A stretch of 46,968 nucleotides of DNA from the NCBI GenBank assembly GCA_002162795.1, contig MAAY01000050.1:13943-60910 (forward strand). Direction: 5' to 3'. The translations under genes and the position numbers were made by a program. The notes beneath the pieces were generated by a model. The model worked only from the letters and a program-made list of their open reading frames with translations. It did not search any database and had not been told where the DNA came from. Within the stretch, counting starts at the first letter, position 1; every line of letters begins with the position of its first letter. The stretch comes from Rhodobacterales bacterium 56_14_T64 (GTDB taxonomy: Bacteria > Pseudomonadota > Alphaproteobacteria > Rhodobacterales > Rhodobacteraceae). Shown piece by piece: positions 7,633 through 15,169 of the stretch.

Positions 7633-9354
7633 TTACCTGTCGGCCAATTCCTCAAGCGCCGCAAACACCAATTCGGGGCGAGTGTATAACAACATCGCCC
7701 CGCCACCCCGGCAAAGCCGGACCTGAACGTTATTGCGCCCGGCCATTGTTCGCTGTAAACGATCAACCGAGGTCACCTGATCATCATCGCCATGCAAATA
7801 GATGACCGGTGCCGAATGGCCGTCAATATGGCGCCGCCAATCGCTCACGATCCAATGAAAATCAGCCATCAACCCGGCGCCATTTTGCTGCAGGGACAAA
7901 TTGTGACTGGCCTGCAGCAGGGCAGCCATTTGTAAGCGGTCAATTTGTGCGCTGGTATTGCTGTCCGGCTGCCGCTTCTGCCTCATCAGCACCATTGGCC
8001 CATTCCGGCGAATACCGCGCGCCCATAGCTTCACCACCAGCGGCAACACGCGGGGGCAATAGGTCGCAGCAATTGCCATGGACCAGTGATGCCAGCGCAG
8101 GGCCGATAATTGCCCCAACTTTTGCACCGGCCCCATGCCCGAGACAACCACCGCCCCTGCGATCCTGTCCCGCAGTCTCCGCGCCGCGATATGTGCAAAA
8201 GCCGCCCCGCCTCGGTGTCCCAACAAAATGGGGCGCTGCAGGTTTTCCCGCTTAATCATGGTTTCCAGCTGATCGATAAATACATCCATACTGCGTTCAT
8301 TGGACGGCACCGGACCTGACTGCCCGTATCCACTGCGCAACGGCGCGTAGACGCGAAACCCGCGTTTTCTGAATTGCAACTGTAACCGCTGCACCCCGGC
8401 AATTCCGTCTAACAACCCATGCAGAAAGATAACCGGCTGCCCGGTTTCCGCACCCAGTTTGAAGAACTGCAAGCATTGACCCTCGGGCAATTCTACACGG
8501 CCGCCTGGTGGCGTGACCTCACCACTTGCAATCCTGTCATCCGAGGCAACCTCGGCGATCAGAAAACAAAACAACCGCAGCATTTCGGCAAGCCCCGGCG
8601 CCCCGGACTTGGCCTGGATGACCCGCAATTGTGCATTCAGACTAGAAATACCGCCGCGGGTCGGGTTTGCCAAATCGCTCAGACTGTCGCCTTCGAGAAG
8701 TCCGCCCAATAACAACATTTCCTGTCGGTGCAGTGCAAATGTCGCCGACAACATGTCTTGGGCGCGGCTCGACCAGTGAAAGTCCAGGGCTTCAATCATC
8801 AACCCGTAGGAGGCCTGCAGACCCTGGCCGCATTGAACGGTTCGACACATCAATTTGCGAGACGGGTCAGGCGTGGCCAAGATCTCGGGGTCCAGCCAGC
8901 TGCCATGCTGCTGCCTTAACTGTGTCAGGCGTTGCTCTATCCGGCCTTGCGCGGCATCATTCAGACCCAGAGCCGTTTGCACTTCCCCCTCGGATCCCTG
9001 CAAACAGGCCTGGGCAGCCCGACTGGACCTGGAAACTCTACCAGAGGCCGTCAACAAGATCCAAAAATTTTCATTATCTTCATAAAACTCTGCAGGGGCT
9101 GGACGACCTGACCTGATCCATTGCTGCTCCAAAATCTCGCTGGCGTGCGCAAAATGCAATTGCAGATCTGGACTGATTCGGTTTCCGAGTAGGCCTGCAT
9201 CCGGTGCAGATTCGGAAAACCCGCTAGAGCCGTCCACTGGTGACCGTAAAAACCGATCATATAATTCTGCCCGAATCACTGTTTCATAGATCGCGGCAAT
9301 CGTCTGATCCTGAGACAGGGCATCTACATGCCGTGGGCTTATCACATCGTTCAT
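7633..9354 (-). CDS. LuxR-type HTH protein fused to a degenerate alpha/beta-hydrolase domain
   Basis: A 573-residue soluble protein. Residues about 50-110 are PAS-like in character. Residues about 205-267 read as a LuxR/sigma-4 type helix-turn-helix (LLGGLLEGDSLSDLANPTRG followed by an L..I.AK.G...AEMLRL pattern). Residues about 305-573 are an alpha/beta hydrolase: oxyanion HGLLDG, strand-turn GHRGG, acid loop LHGDDDQV and terminal GGGAMLLYTRPELV. The nucleophile position of GxSxG is Arg (R381) and the usual catalytic His is Ala (A553), so hydrolysis is unlikely. A ligand-sensing transcription regulator is my inference; no ligand can be named. The start is taken at ATG 9354, with a TTG just upstream as an alternative. 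It stands alone and converges with lipB. Confidence 0.65.
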   Translation of the reverse strand: MNDVISPRHVDALSQDQTIAAIYETVIRAELYDRFLRSPVDGSSGFSESAPDAGLLGNRISPDLQLHFAHASEILEQQWIRSGRPAPAEFYEDNENFWILLTASGRVSRSSRAAQACLQGSEGEVQTALGLNDAAQGRIEQRLTQLRQQHGSWLDPEILATPDPSRKLMCRTVQCGQGLQASYGLMIEALDFHWSSRAQDMLSATFALHRQEMLLLGGLLEGDSLSDLANPTRGGISSLNAQLRVIQAKSGAPGLAEMLRLFCFLIAEVASDDRIASGEVTPPGGRVELPEGQCLQFFKLGAETGQPVIFLHGLLDGIAGVQRLQLQFRKRGFRVYAPLRSGYGQSGPVPSNERSMDVFIDQLETMIKRENLQRPILLGHRGGAAFAHIAARRLRDRIAGAVVVSGMGPVQKLGQLSALRWHHWSMAIAATYCPRVLPLVVKLWARGIRRNGPMVLMRQKRQPDSNTSAQIDRLQMAALLQASHNLSLQQNGAGLMADFHWIVSDWRRHIDGHSAPVIYLHGDDDQVTSVDRLQRTMAGRNNVQVRLCRGGGAMLLYTRPELVFAALEELADR

Positions 9355-9624
9355 CAATTCTATTCCAATCAGCCCAACTGCTGGACCGCGCGATAAACTC
9401 TCTTGTCTACAACGCTAGCTTACTTACATCTCTCTTGGCAAAGCCCAGCAAAGCAGCATTAGAAATCTAACGTTGCCTACTGACAGTTAATAATTCACTT
9501 ATTAAAGAGATATTTTTGCGCAACATCACACAACGTAAAGGTGTTTTGCAAACGGGAATTTGAACACCCTCCAGAATTCAAGCGCAAATCACACTAGAAT
9601 CAGATGTAATTATCCAGTAAAAAC

Positions 9625-10047
9625 CTAAAGATCTAATATCGAGGCACGAATTTTATCGGCGTTCTGACTAATTACAACCTGATCGCCCATTTTCCCTGGC
9701 GCACCAAGGCGATCGCCCTCATGTCGGGCAAGTACATGAAAGTGCAGGTGGAAAACTTCCTGGCCACCAGCCGTCTCATTAAACTGCTGCAGCGTAATTC
9801 CATCGGCCTCAAAAGCCACCATCAGCGCGCGCGACATCAGCTGAACTGTTTTCATCACCGCTGCCATCTGCTCGGCGGTTGCGTCCAGCATATTTCGGCA
9901 GGGCGTTTTGGGAACGACCAGTACATGCCCGTCGGACCGTGGCATGATATCCATAAACGCAATGGTGTCAGCATCCTCGTATACCCGAGTTGATGGAATC
10001 TCATCGCGCAGAATTTTGGCAAAAATGTTATCGGAATCATAAGTCAT
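9625..10047 (-). CDS. HIT family nucleotide-binding protein
   Basis: A 140-residue cytoplasmic protein of the histidine-triad superfamily (HINT-like), which hydrolyses or transfers nucleotide monophosphates from phosphoramidates and similar adenylated compounds. The catalytic triad HLHFHV is at residues 100-105, and the N-terminal block ending DGHVLVVPK (39-47) is the usual dimer/nucleotide region. The length is typical. The physiological substrate is not known for most members. The gene stands alone; the 270 bases downstream are AT-rich with no evident gene, and ctaD is transcribed divergently. Confidence 0.9.
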   Translation of the reverse strand: MTYDSDNIFAKILRDEIPSTRVYEDADTIAFMDIMPRSDGHVLVVPKTPCRNMLDATAEQMAAVMKTVQLMSRALMVAFEADGITLQQFNETAGGQEVFHLHFHVLARHEGDRLGAPGKMGDQVVISQNADKIRASILDL

Positions 10048-10246
10048 GGTATTTCCTTACTGTCATCGTGTCCGAGTTCGGCACTTTCAAAATTTACTTT
10101 TTGCACAGTCAAATCTGCAGCCAGCCATCAATCGCACCACCCACCGCAAGCACTCTGTCCACACCGTCATGCTCTTTAAGATGGTTCCCCTTAACGCTTA
10201 GCGGCACTTTTTCAAGCCACCCATTGGGGGGGCGCGTCAATTTATC

Positions 10247-10260
10247 TTGATGCAGATCAA
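10247..10260. promoter_or_regulatory. FNR/FnrL-type binding site upstream of ctaD
   Basis: The sequence TTGATGCAGATCAA is a perfect match to the FNR consensus TTGAT-N4-ATCAA. It is centred about ten bases upstream of the end of a promoter-like -35 box (TTGAAG at 10270-10275) and 104 bases before the ctaD start. This implies oxygen-dependent control of the terminal oxidase. Confidence 0.7.
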
Positions 10261-10269
10261 ACTCCGCCA

Positions 10270-10298
10270 TTGAAGGCACAGCCTTGCCACTCTAAAAA
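10270..10298 (+). promoter_or_regulatory. Probable sigma-70 promoter of ctaD
   Basis: TTGAAG (10270-10275) and TAAAAA (10293-10298) are separated by 17 bases. Transcription would start near 10305, leaving a leader of about 60 bases, and the FNR-type box would be centred near -51. Confidence 0.45.
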
Positions 10299-10363
10299 CC
10301 CTATGAATCAAGGTGCCCGGAGTCCGCTCTCGGGGCCTTTCTAAATATAACAGGAGGCACCAA

Positions 10364-12037
10364 ATGGCAGACGCAGCCATTCATGGTCACGATCACGCGG
10401 ACGAGCGGGGGTTTTTTACCCGCTGGTTCATGAGTACGAACCATAAAGATATCGGCATTCTCTATCTGATCGTTTCGGCGTTTGTCGGTCTGATCTCTGT
10501 CACGTTCACCGTTTACATGCGGCTAGAGCTGATGGATCCGGGTGTTCAATACATGTGTGAAGAAGGTGCGCGTTTGTTCGCAGACGCCTCGGCCGCATGC
10601 ACCCCGAACGGCCACCTGTGGAACGTGTTGATCACCGCACACGGCATCCTGATGATGTTCTTTGTGGTGATTCCGGCGTTGTTCGGCGGTTTTGGCAACT
10701 ACTTCATGCCGCTGCAAATCGGCGCGCCTGACATGGCCTTCCCGCGTTTGAACAACCTTAGCTTCTGGCTTTATGTGGCTGGTACTTCGCTTGCGGTTGC
10801 GTCGGTATTGTCGCCAGGCGGTAATGGTCAATTGGGGTCCGGTGTAGGCTGGGTTCTGTATCCACCGCTGTCCGTGAAAGAAGGCGGTCTGTCGATGGAT
10901 CTGGCGATTTTTGCCGTCCACGTCTCGGGTGCCTCGTCGATCCTGGGTGCGATCAACATGATCACCACTTTCCTGAACATGCGTGCCCCCGGCATGACCC
11001 TGTTCAAGGTGCCGCTGTTTTCATGGTCGATCTTTGTCACCGCCTGGCTGATCCTGCTGAGCCTGCCTGTTCTGGCTGGCGCTATCACCATGCTGCTGAT
11101 GGATCGCAACTTTGGCTTTGCCTTCTTTGACGCCGCCGGTGGCGGTGATCCGATCCTGTACCAGCACATCCTTTGGTTCTTTGGTCACCCCGAAGTCTAC
11201 ATCGTGATCTTGCCGGGCTTTGGTATCATCTCTCATGTGATCGCGACCTTCTCGCGCAAGCCGGTGTTTGGCTACCTGCCAATGGTCTGGGCGATCATCG
11301 CGATTGGTGTTCTGGGCTTCGTCGTTTGGGCGCACCATATGTACACTGTCGGCTTGACGCTGAACCAACAGGCCTACTTCATGCTGGCCACCATGGTCAT
11401 CGCGGTGCCAACTGGCGTGAAAGTGTTCTCCTGGATCGCCACCATGTGGGGCGGCTCGATCGAGTTCAAAGCACCTATGATGTTCGCCTTTGGCTTCCTT
11501 TTCCTGTTCACCGTTGGTGGTGTAACCGGAGTGGTGCTGTCGCAGGCTGCCGTGGATCGCTTTTATCACGACACCTACTACGTTGTGGCGCACTTCCACT
11601 ATGTGATGAGCTTGGGCGCGGTCTTTGCCATCTTTGCCGGAGTTTACTTCTACTTCGGCAAGATGACCGGTCGTCAGTACTCCGAAAAGTTCGCACATCT
11701 GCACTTCTGGATGTTCTTCATCGGCGCCAACGTGACCTTCTTCCCACAGCACTTCCTGGGTCGTCAGGGCATGCCGCGTCGTTACATCGACTATCCCGAG
11801 GCCTTTGCCTACTGGAACTATGTCTCGTCGATGGGTGCGTTTCTCTCGTTTGCATCATTCCTGCTGTTCTTTGGTATCGTATTCCACGCTCTGTTGCGTG
11901 GCGCCCGTATCACCCAGAACAACTACTGGAACGAGTACGCCGACACGCTGGAGTGGACCCTGCCGTCACCTCCTCCAGAGCACACCTTTGAAATCCTGCC
12001 CAAGCAGGAAGACTGGGACAAAGCTCCGTCGCACTAA
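10364..12037 (+). CDS. ctaD: Cytochrome c oxidase subunit I (aa3-type)
   Basis: Catalytic heme-copper subunit of the aa3 oxidase: an inner-membrane protein of 557 residues with about twelve membrane helices that reduces oxygen to water and pumps protons. Visible hallmarks are [13 protein letters not shown] with the heme a ligand H93, [17 protein letters not shown] (the CuB histidine and the cross-linked Tyr), the K-channel region, and [14 protein letters not shown] with the paired heme ligands. ATG 10364 follows a strong AGGAGG site; an upstream in-frame start at 10313 is unlikely. The other cta genes are not adjacent, as is common in Rhodobacterales. The upstream region carries a consensus FNR box and a promoter-like pair. 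A hairpin terminator follows. Confidence 0.97.
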   Translation: MADAAIHGHDHADERGFFTRWFMSTNHKDIGILYLIVSAFVGLISVTFTVYMRLELMDPGVQYMCEEGARLFADASAACTPNGHLWNVLITAHGILMMFFVVIPALFGGFGNYFMPLQIGAPDMAFPRLNNLSFWLYVAGTSLAVASVLSPGGNGQLGSGVGWVLYPPLSVKEGGLSMDLAIFAVHVSGASSILGAINMITTFLNMRAPGMTLFKVPLFSWSIFVTAWLILLSLPVLAGAITMLLMDRNFGFAFFDAAGGGDPILYQHILWFFGHPEVYIVILPGFGIISHVIATFSRKPVFGYLPMVWAIIAIGVLGFVVWAHHMYTVGLTLNQQAYFMLATMVIAVPTGVKVFSWIATMWGGSIEFKAPMMFAFGFLFLFTVGGVTGVVLSQAAVDRFYHDTYYVVAHFHYVMSLGAVFAIFAGVYFYFGKMTGRQYSEKFAHLHFWMFFIGANVTFFPQHFLGRQGMPRRYIDYPEAFAYWNYVSSMGAFLSFASFLLFFGIVFHALLRGARITQNNYWNEYADTLEWTLPSPPPEHTFEILPKQEDWDKAPSH

Positions 12038-12055
12038 GACGCGTCTACAAGAAAT

Positions 12056-12092
12056 AAAAAGGCCTCAGAGCACCTGCTCTGGGGCCTTTTTT
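12056..12092 (+). terminator. Rho-independent terminator of ctaD
   Basis: GGCCTCAGAGCA (12061-12072) pairs with TGCTCTGGGGCC (12075-12086) with one mismatch, flanked by an A-run and followed by six Ts, about 20 bases after the ctaD stop. Confidence 0.88.
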
Positions 12093-12187
12093 CATTAGCT
12101 GGTAAGAGATCATTTTTCCACCATGCCCATGTTATCTTTACATCGAGCAATCTCGACATACCCTGACCTTGGATTACTATGGTCTTT

Positions 12188-12673
12188 ATGCCCTATGACT
12201 GGATCCCCTCACCCTCGGACACCACAGAACAGTTACACCTGTGGCCGCACCAATCGTTGCCACCCAAGGGCTATTTCCGTATCCTATTGGCCACGGCTGT
12301 GCTGATTTCGCTGCCGCTTTTGCCTGTGCTGGGCACAATTGTGCTCTGGGGGCTGCTGCCCTTTCTACTGCTGGCGTTGTTTGGCTTGAAATGGGCATTG
12401 GATCGCAACCGCCTCGATCATCAGGTTCTGGAGGTCCTGACCCTCACCCCTGACAGTGCCCAACTGCAACGTTACAATCCACACGGCAAACCGCAAAGCT
12501 GGCAATGTAACCGGCATTGGGCAACCGTACAGCTCCACAAAAGCGATGGCCCTGTGCCCAATTACGTCACGCTGCGCGGCAATGGCCGGGAAGTGGAGAT
12601 TGGCGCCTTCCTCTCTGAAAAGGAACGTAGGATGCTTTTTGATGACTTGAATAACTCTCTGCGTGTGACTTGA
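12188..12673 (+). CDS. DUF2244 membrane protein
   Basis: A protein of 161 residues (164 if the ATG at 12179 is used) of the DUF2244 family, function unknown. Two adjacent hydrophobic helices (about residues 29-65) are followed by a cytoplasmic-type beta-rich domain containing WQCNRHWATVQLHKSDG and ending with an EKERRMLFDDL helix. I chose ATG 12188, which begins MPYDW, because related proteins start this way; neither ATG has a clear ribosome site. Its stop codon overlaps the region where the next gene may start (TTGA at 12670), so the two are probably co-translated. It follows ctaD but is separated from it by a terminator. Confidence 0.72.
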   Translation: MPYDWIPSPSDTTEQLHLWPHQSLPPKGYFRILLATAVLISLPLLPVLGTIVLWGLLPFLLLALFGLKWALDRNRLDHQVLEVLTLTPDSAQLQRYNPHGKPQSWQCNRHWATVQLHKSDGPVPNYVTLRGNGREVEIGAFLSEKERRMLFDDLNNSLRVT

Positions 12674-12678
12674 CTGAT

Positions 12679-13170
12679 ATGCTGATCCGCCCCCTTGACG
12701 TGATGAAAGATCTGGAAGCGGTTATCGATTTTTATCACCAAAACGCCGACTACTGGCTGATGGCAGAAGGCCAGTTGCCTGGGGTGCAAAAATCAGCTGA
12801 CTTCTTTACCGACGGGCCACCCGGATGTGACCCCATGCAATCCGAACGGCTGGGGCTGTTCCTGAATGACGAACTGGCCGGTTTGGCCGAACTTTCATTT
12901 GGGTTTCCGGAACCAGATGCAGCTTACCTTGGCCTGATGTTACTGGGCACCGCAGCGCGTGGCCTCGGTCATGGAAAAACCTTGTTGTCCCACGTTGAGA
13001 ACCTCGCCCGCAGGGCTGGCTCACCGCAGCTGTACCTTGCAGTCCTGCAAGCCAACTCGCGCGGCCATGCTTTCTGGACCCGCGAAGGATATGTCTCAAC
13101 TGGCCTCAGCCGCGTCGACAATTCCAACGGGTTGAACCATGTCATCACCCGGCTGGTAAAGGTGCTATGA
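12679..13170 (+). CDS. GNAT family N-acetyltransferase
   Basis: Acetyl-CoA dependent transferase of about 163 residues. The acetyl-CoA loop is seen as GTAARGLGHGKTLL (the R/Q-x-x-G-x-G/A signature), followed by LYLAVLQANSRGHAFWTREG, the usual beta5-alpha4 region of the fold. The substrate cannot be inferred. Two starts are possible: ATG 12679, or TTG 12670, which would overlap the DUF2244 stop as TTGA and imply translational coupling. A convergent yqeY-like gene follows, with a hairpin between them. Confidence 0.82.
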   Translation: MLIRPLDVMKDLEAVIDFYHQNADYWLMAEGQLPGVQKSADFFTDGPPGCDPMQSERLGLFLNDELAGLAELSFGFPEPDAAYLGLMLLGTAARGLGHGKTLLSHVENLARRAGSPQLYLAVLQANSRGHAFWTREGYVSTGLSRVDNSNGLNHVITRLVKVL

Positions 13171-13187
13171 CCCAGAGGCCCGCCAAC

Positions 13188-13216
13188 AAAAAAGCCCCAC
13201 AGCAAAGCTGAGGGGC
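13188..13216 (-). terminator. Terminator of the yqeY-like gene
   Basis: GCCCCACAGC (13194-13203) and GCTGAGGGGC (13207-13216) form a 10-bp stem with one mismatch and an AAA loop. On the minus strand six Ts follow directly. Confidence 0.82.
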
Positions 13217-13243
13217 CAATCACGTCTTATTCTAAGGTCTGGC

Positions 13244-13717
13244 TTAGCAGTCGCCGCCCGAGCAAAGCTGATCCTTGACCAGCGGTCCCACTTTGCCAAA
13301 ATCCATCTGGCCTGTGTATTTCGCTTTCAGCGCGCCCATCACCTTGCCCATCTCACGAATCGAGCTGGCGCCCGTCGCCGCAACGGCTGCGCGGACCGCC
13401 TCAGCCACTTCGCTCTCACCCAATTGCTTGGGCAGGAATTCTTCGATGATGGTGATTTCCTCAAGCTCTCGCTCGGCCAGATCCAACCGGCCACCTTCTT
13501 CGTAAGCGCGCGCACTTTCGTTGCGTTGCTTGGTCATCTTGCTGAGAATCGCCAGCACATCGCTGTCAGAGATGGTAATTTCTTCGCCACTGCCGCGCGA
13601 GGCGATTTCCATGTCTTTGATCGCAGCATTGATCAGACGCAATGTGGCCAGACGGCTGGCCGCCCGATCCTTCATTGCCTGTTTCAGGGCCGTGTTGACC
13701 CGCGTGCGCATATCCAT
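13244..13717 (-). CDS. GatB/YqeY domain protein
   Basis: A protein of 157 residues of the YqeY family, resembling the tRNA-interacting tail of the GatB amidotransferase subunit. The family is thought to be linked to tRNA metabolism, but its exact role is not settled. Typical features are the first helix RTRVNTALKQAMKDRAASRL, ATLRLINAAIKD and the EFLPKQL turn, with a C-terminal GKVMGALKAKY block. The start is taken at ATG 13717 (MDMRTRV); in-frame starts up to 13780 exist but would add an unconserved tail. It is divergent from carA across about 180 bases and ends at a clear terminator. Confidence 0.85.
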   Translation of the reverse strand: MDMRTRVNTALKQAMKDRAASRLATLRLINAAIKDMEIASRGSGEEITISDSDVLAILSKMTKQRNESARAYEEGGRLDLAERELEEITIIEEFLPKQLGESEVAEAVRAAVAATGASSIREMGKVMGALKAKYTGQMDFGKVGPLVKDQLCSGGDC

Positions 13718-13838
13718 TGTATATTCCATCCCCATGGCATTGGAATTCACAGCCTTACCCAAACAACCCTCGCTAGACAAGGGCGCCCTGTTTAGCCTGA
13801 CGTGATGGAACGCTTTGGCTAGCCAGCTCCGGCTGGAC

Positions 13839-13867
13839 TTGACCCTCCCGAGCCCTGCCCTTAAGAA
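13839..13867 (+). promoter_or_regulatory. Probable carA promoter
   Basis: TTGACC (13839-13844) and TAAGAA (13862-13867) are spaced by 17 bases, about 35 bases before the chosen carA start. A small palindrome CCAGCTCCGGCTGG lies just upstream (13822-13835). Confidence 0.4.
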
Positions 13868-13900
13868 CCCATGAATTTATCCCACATGGAGACTCGCGTT

Positions 13901-15070
13901 ATGGCCGTTACCGCCCCGTCCAAGCCCACCGCATGCCTGGCAATGGCTGATGGTACAGTGTTTTATGGCGTTGGTTTTGGTGCCACCGGACAGACCGTGG
14001 CCGAGCTCTGCTTTAACACCGCGATGACTGGCTATCAGGAAATCATGACGGATCCGTCTTACGCTGGTCAGATCGTCACTTTCACCTTCCCTCATATCGG
14101 TAACACAGGTGTGACCCCGGAAGACGATGAAACCGCTGATCCAGTGGCTGCGGGCATGGTCGTCAAGTGGGATCCCACGCTAGCCAGCAGCTGGCGCAGC
14201 AATGAAGAATTGAAAGACTGGCTGACCCGCACTGGTCGCATCGCCATTGGCGGCGTCGACACCCGGCGCCTGACCCGCGCCATCCGCCAGCAAGGCGCGC
14301 CACATGTGGCACTGGCACATGACCCCGACGGCAATTTCGATGTCGAGGCGCTGGTGGCTTCTGCGCGCAGCTGGGCCGGACTGGAAGGCATGGATCTGGC
14401 CAAAGAAGTCACCTGTGCGCAAAGCTATCGCTGGAACGAGATGCGGTGGGCCTGGCCTGATGGCTATCCAACTCAGGAGGCACCCAAGCATAAAGTCGTC
14501 GCGATCGATTATGGTGCCAAGCGTAACATCCTGCGTTGCCTGACTTCGGCTGGCTGTGATGTGACTGTACTGCCTGCAACGGCAACCGCCGAAGAGGTCC
14601 TGGCGCATAACCCGGATGGCATCTTTTTGTCCAACGGCCCCGGTGATCCTGCCGCAACCGGCGAATATGCTGTCCCGATGATCAAAACGATCCTCGACAC
14701 CACCTCCCTGCCCGTCTTTGGCATCTGCCTTGGCCACCAGATGCTAGCGCTGGCGCTGGGGGCCAAGACCATCAAAATGAACCACGGCCACCACGGCGCC
14801 AATCACCCGGTCAAAGAATACGAAACTGGAAAGGTCGAGATCACCTCGATGAACCACGGGTTTGCCGTTGATGCCCAGACCCTGCCCGAAGGCGTGGTGG
14901 AAACACACGTGTCGCTGTTCGACGGATCAAACTGCGGCATCCGACTAGCCGACCGCCCGGTTTACTCGGTGCAGCACCACCCCGAGGCCAGCCCCGGCCC
15001 GCAGGACAGCTTCTACCTATTCGAACGCTTTGCCGAGGCCATGCAGGCCCAAAAATCGGTCGACGCGTAA
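13901..15070 (+). CDS. carA: Carbamoyl-phosphate synthase small subunit
   Basis: Glutaminase subunit that supplies ammonia to the CarB large subunit for carbamoyl phosphate, the shared precursor of pyrimidines and arginine; cytoplasmic. It has 389 residues. The N-terminal CPSase domain is at about 8-155 and the class I glutamine amidotransferase domain at about 198-380, with the nucleophile C276 in PVFGICLGHQ and the His-Glu pair in HHPEASPGP. ATG 13901 is preceded by a GGAGA site at nine bases; the upstream in-frame ATGs at 13871 and 13886 are less well placed. carB is not in this window, which is usual for Rhodobacterales, where the two are unlinked. Confidence 0.96.
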   Translation: MAVTAPSKPTACLAMADGTVFYGVGFGATGQTVAELCFNTAMTGYQEIMTDPSYAGQIVTFTFPHIGNTGVTPEDDETADPVAAGMVVKWDPTLASSWRSNEELKDWLTRTGRIAIGGVDTRRLTRAIRQQGAPHVALAHDPDGNFDVEALVASARSWAGLEGMDLAKEVTCAQSYRWNEMRWAWPDGYPTQEAPKHKVVAIDYGAKRNILRCLTSAGCDVTVLPATATAEEVLAHNPDGIFLSNGPGDPAATGEYAVPMIKTILDTTSLPVFGICLGHQMLALALGAKTIKMNHGHHGANHPVKEYETGKVEITSMNHGFAVDAQTLPEGVVETHVSLFDGSNCGIRLADRPVYSVQHHPEASPGPQDSFYLFERFAEAMQAQKSVDA

Positions 15071-15169
15071 GCCCAAAGTAAAATTCAGCCAGTCGTCCAT
15101 CATGGTTAACTGGCTGTTAACCCACCGCCGCTCAGGCTGACCTAACGTCCAAGGGCAAGTGGTGGTGTG

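Noticed and set aside
11021-11752. Open frame antisense to ctaD
   Set aside because: Composition dominated by His, Asp and Glu; a shadow of the hydrophobic ctaD codons.
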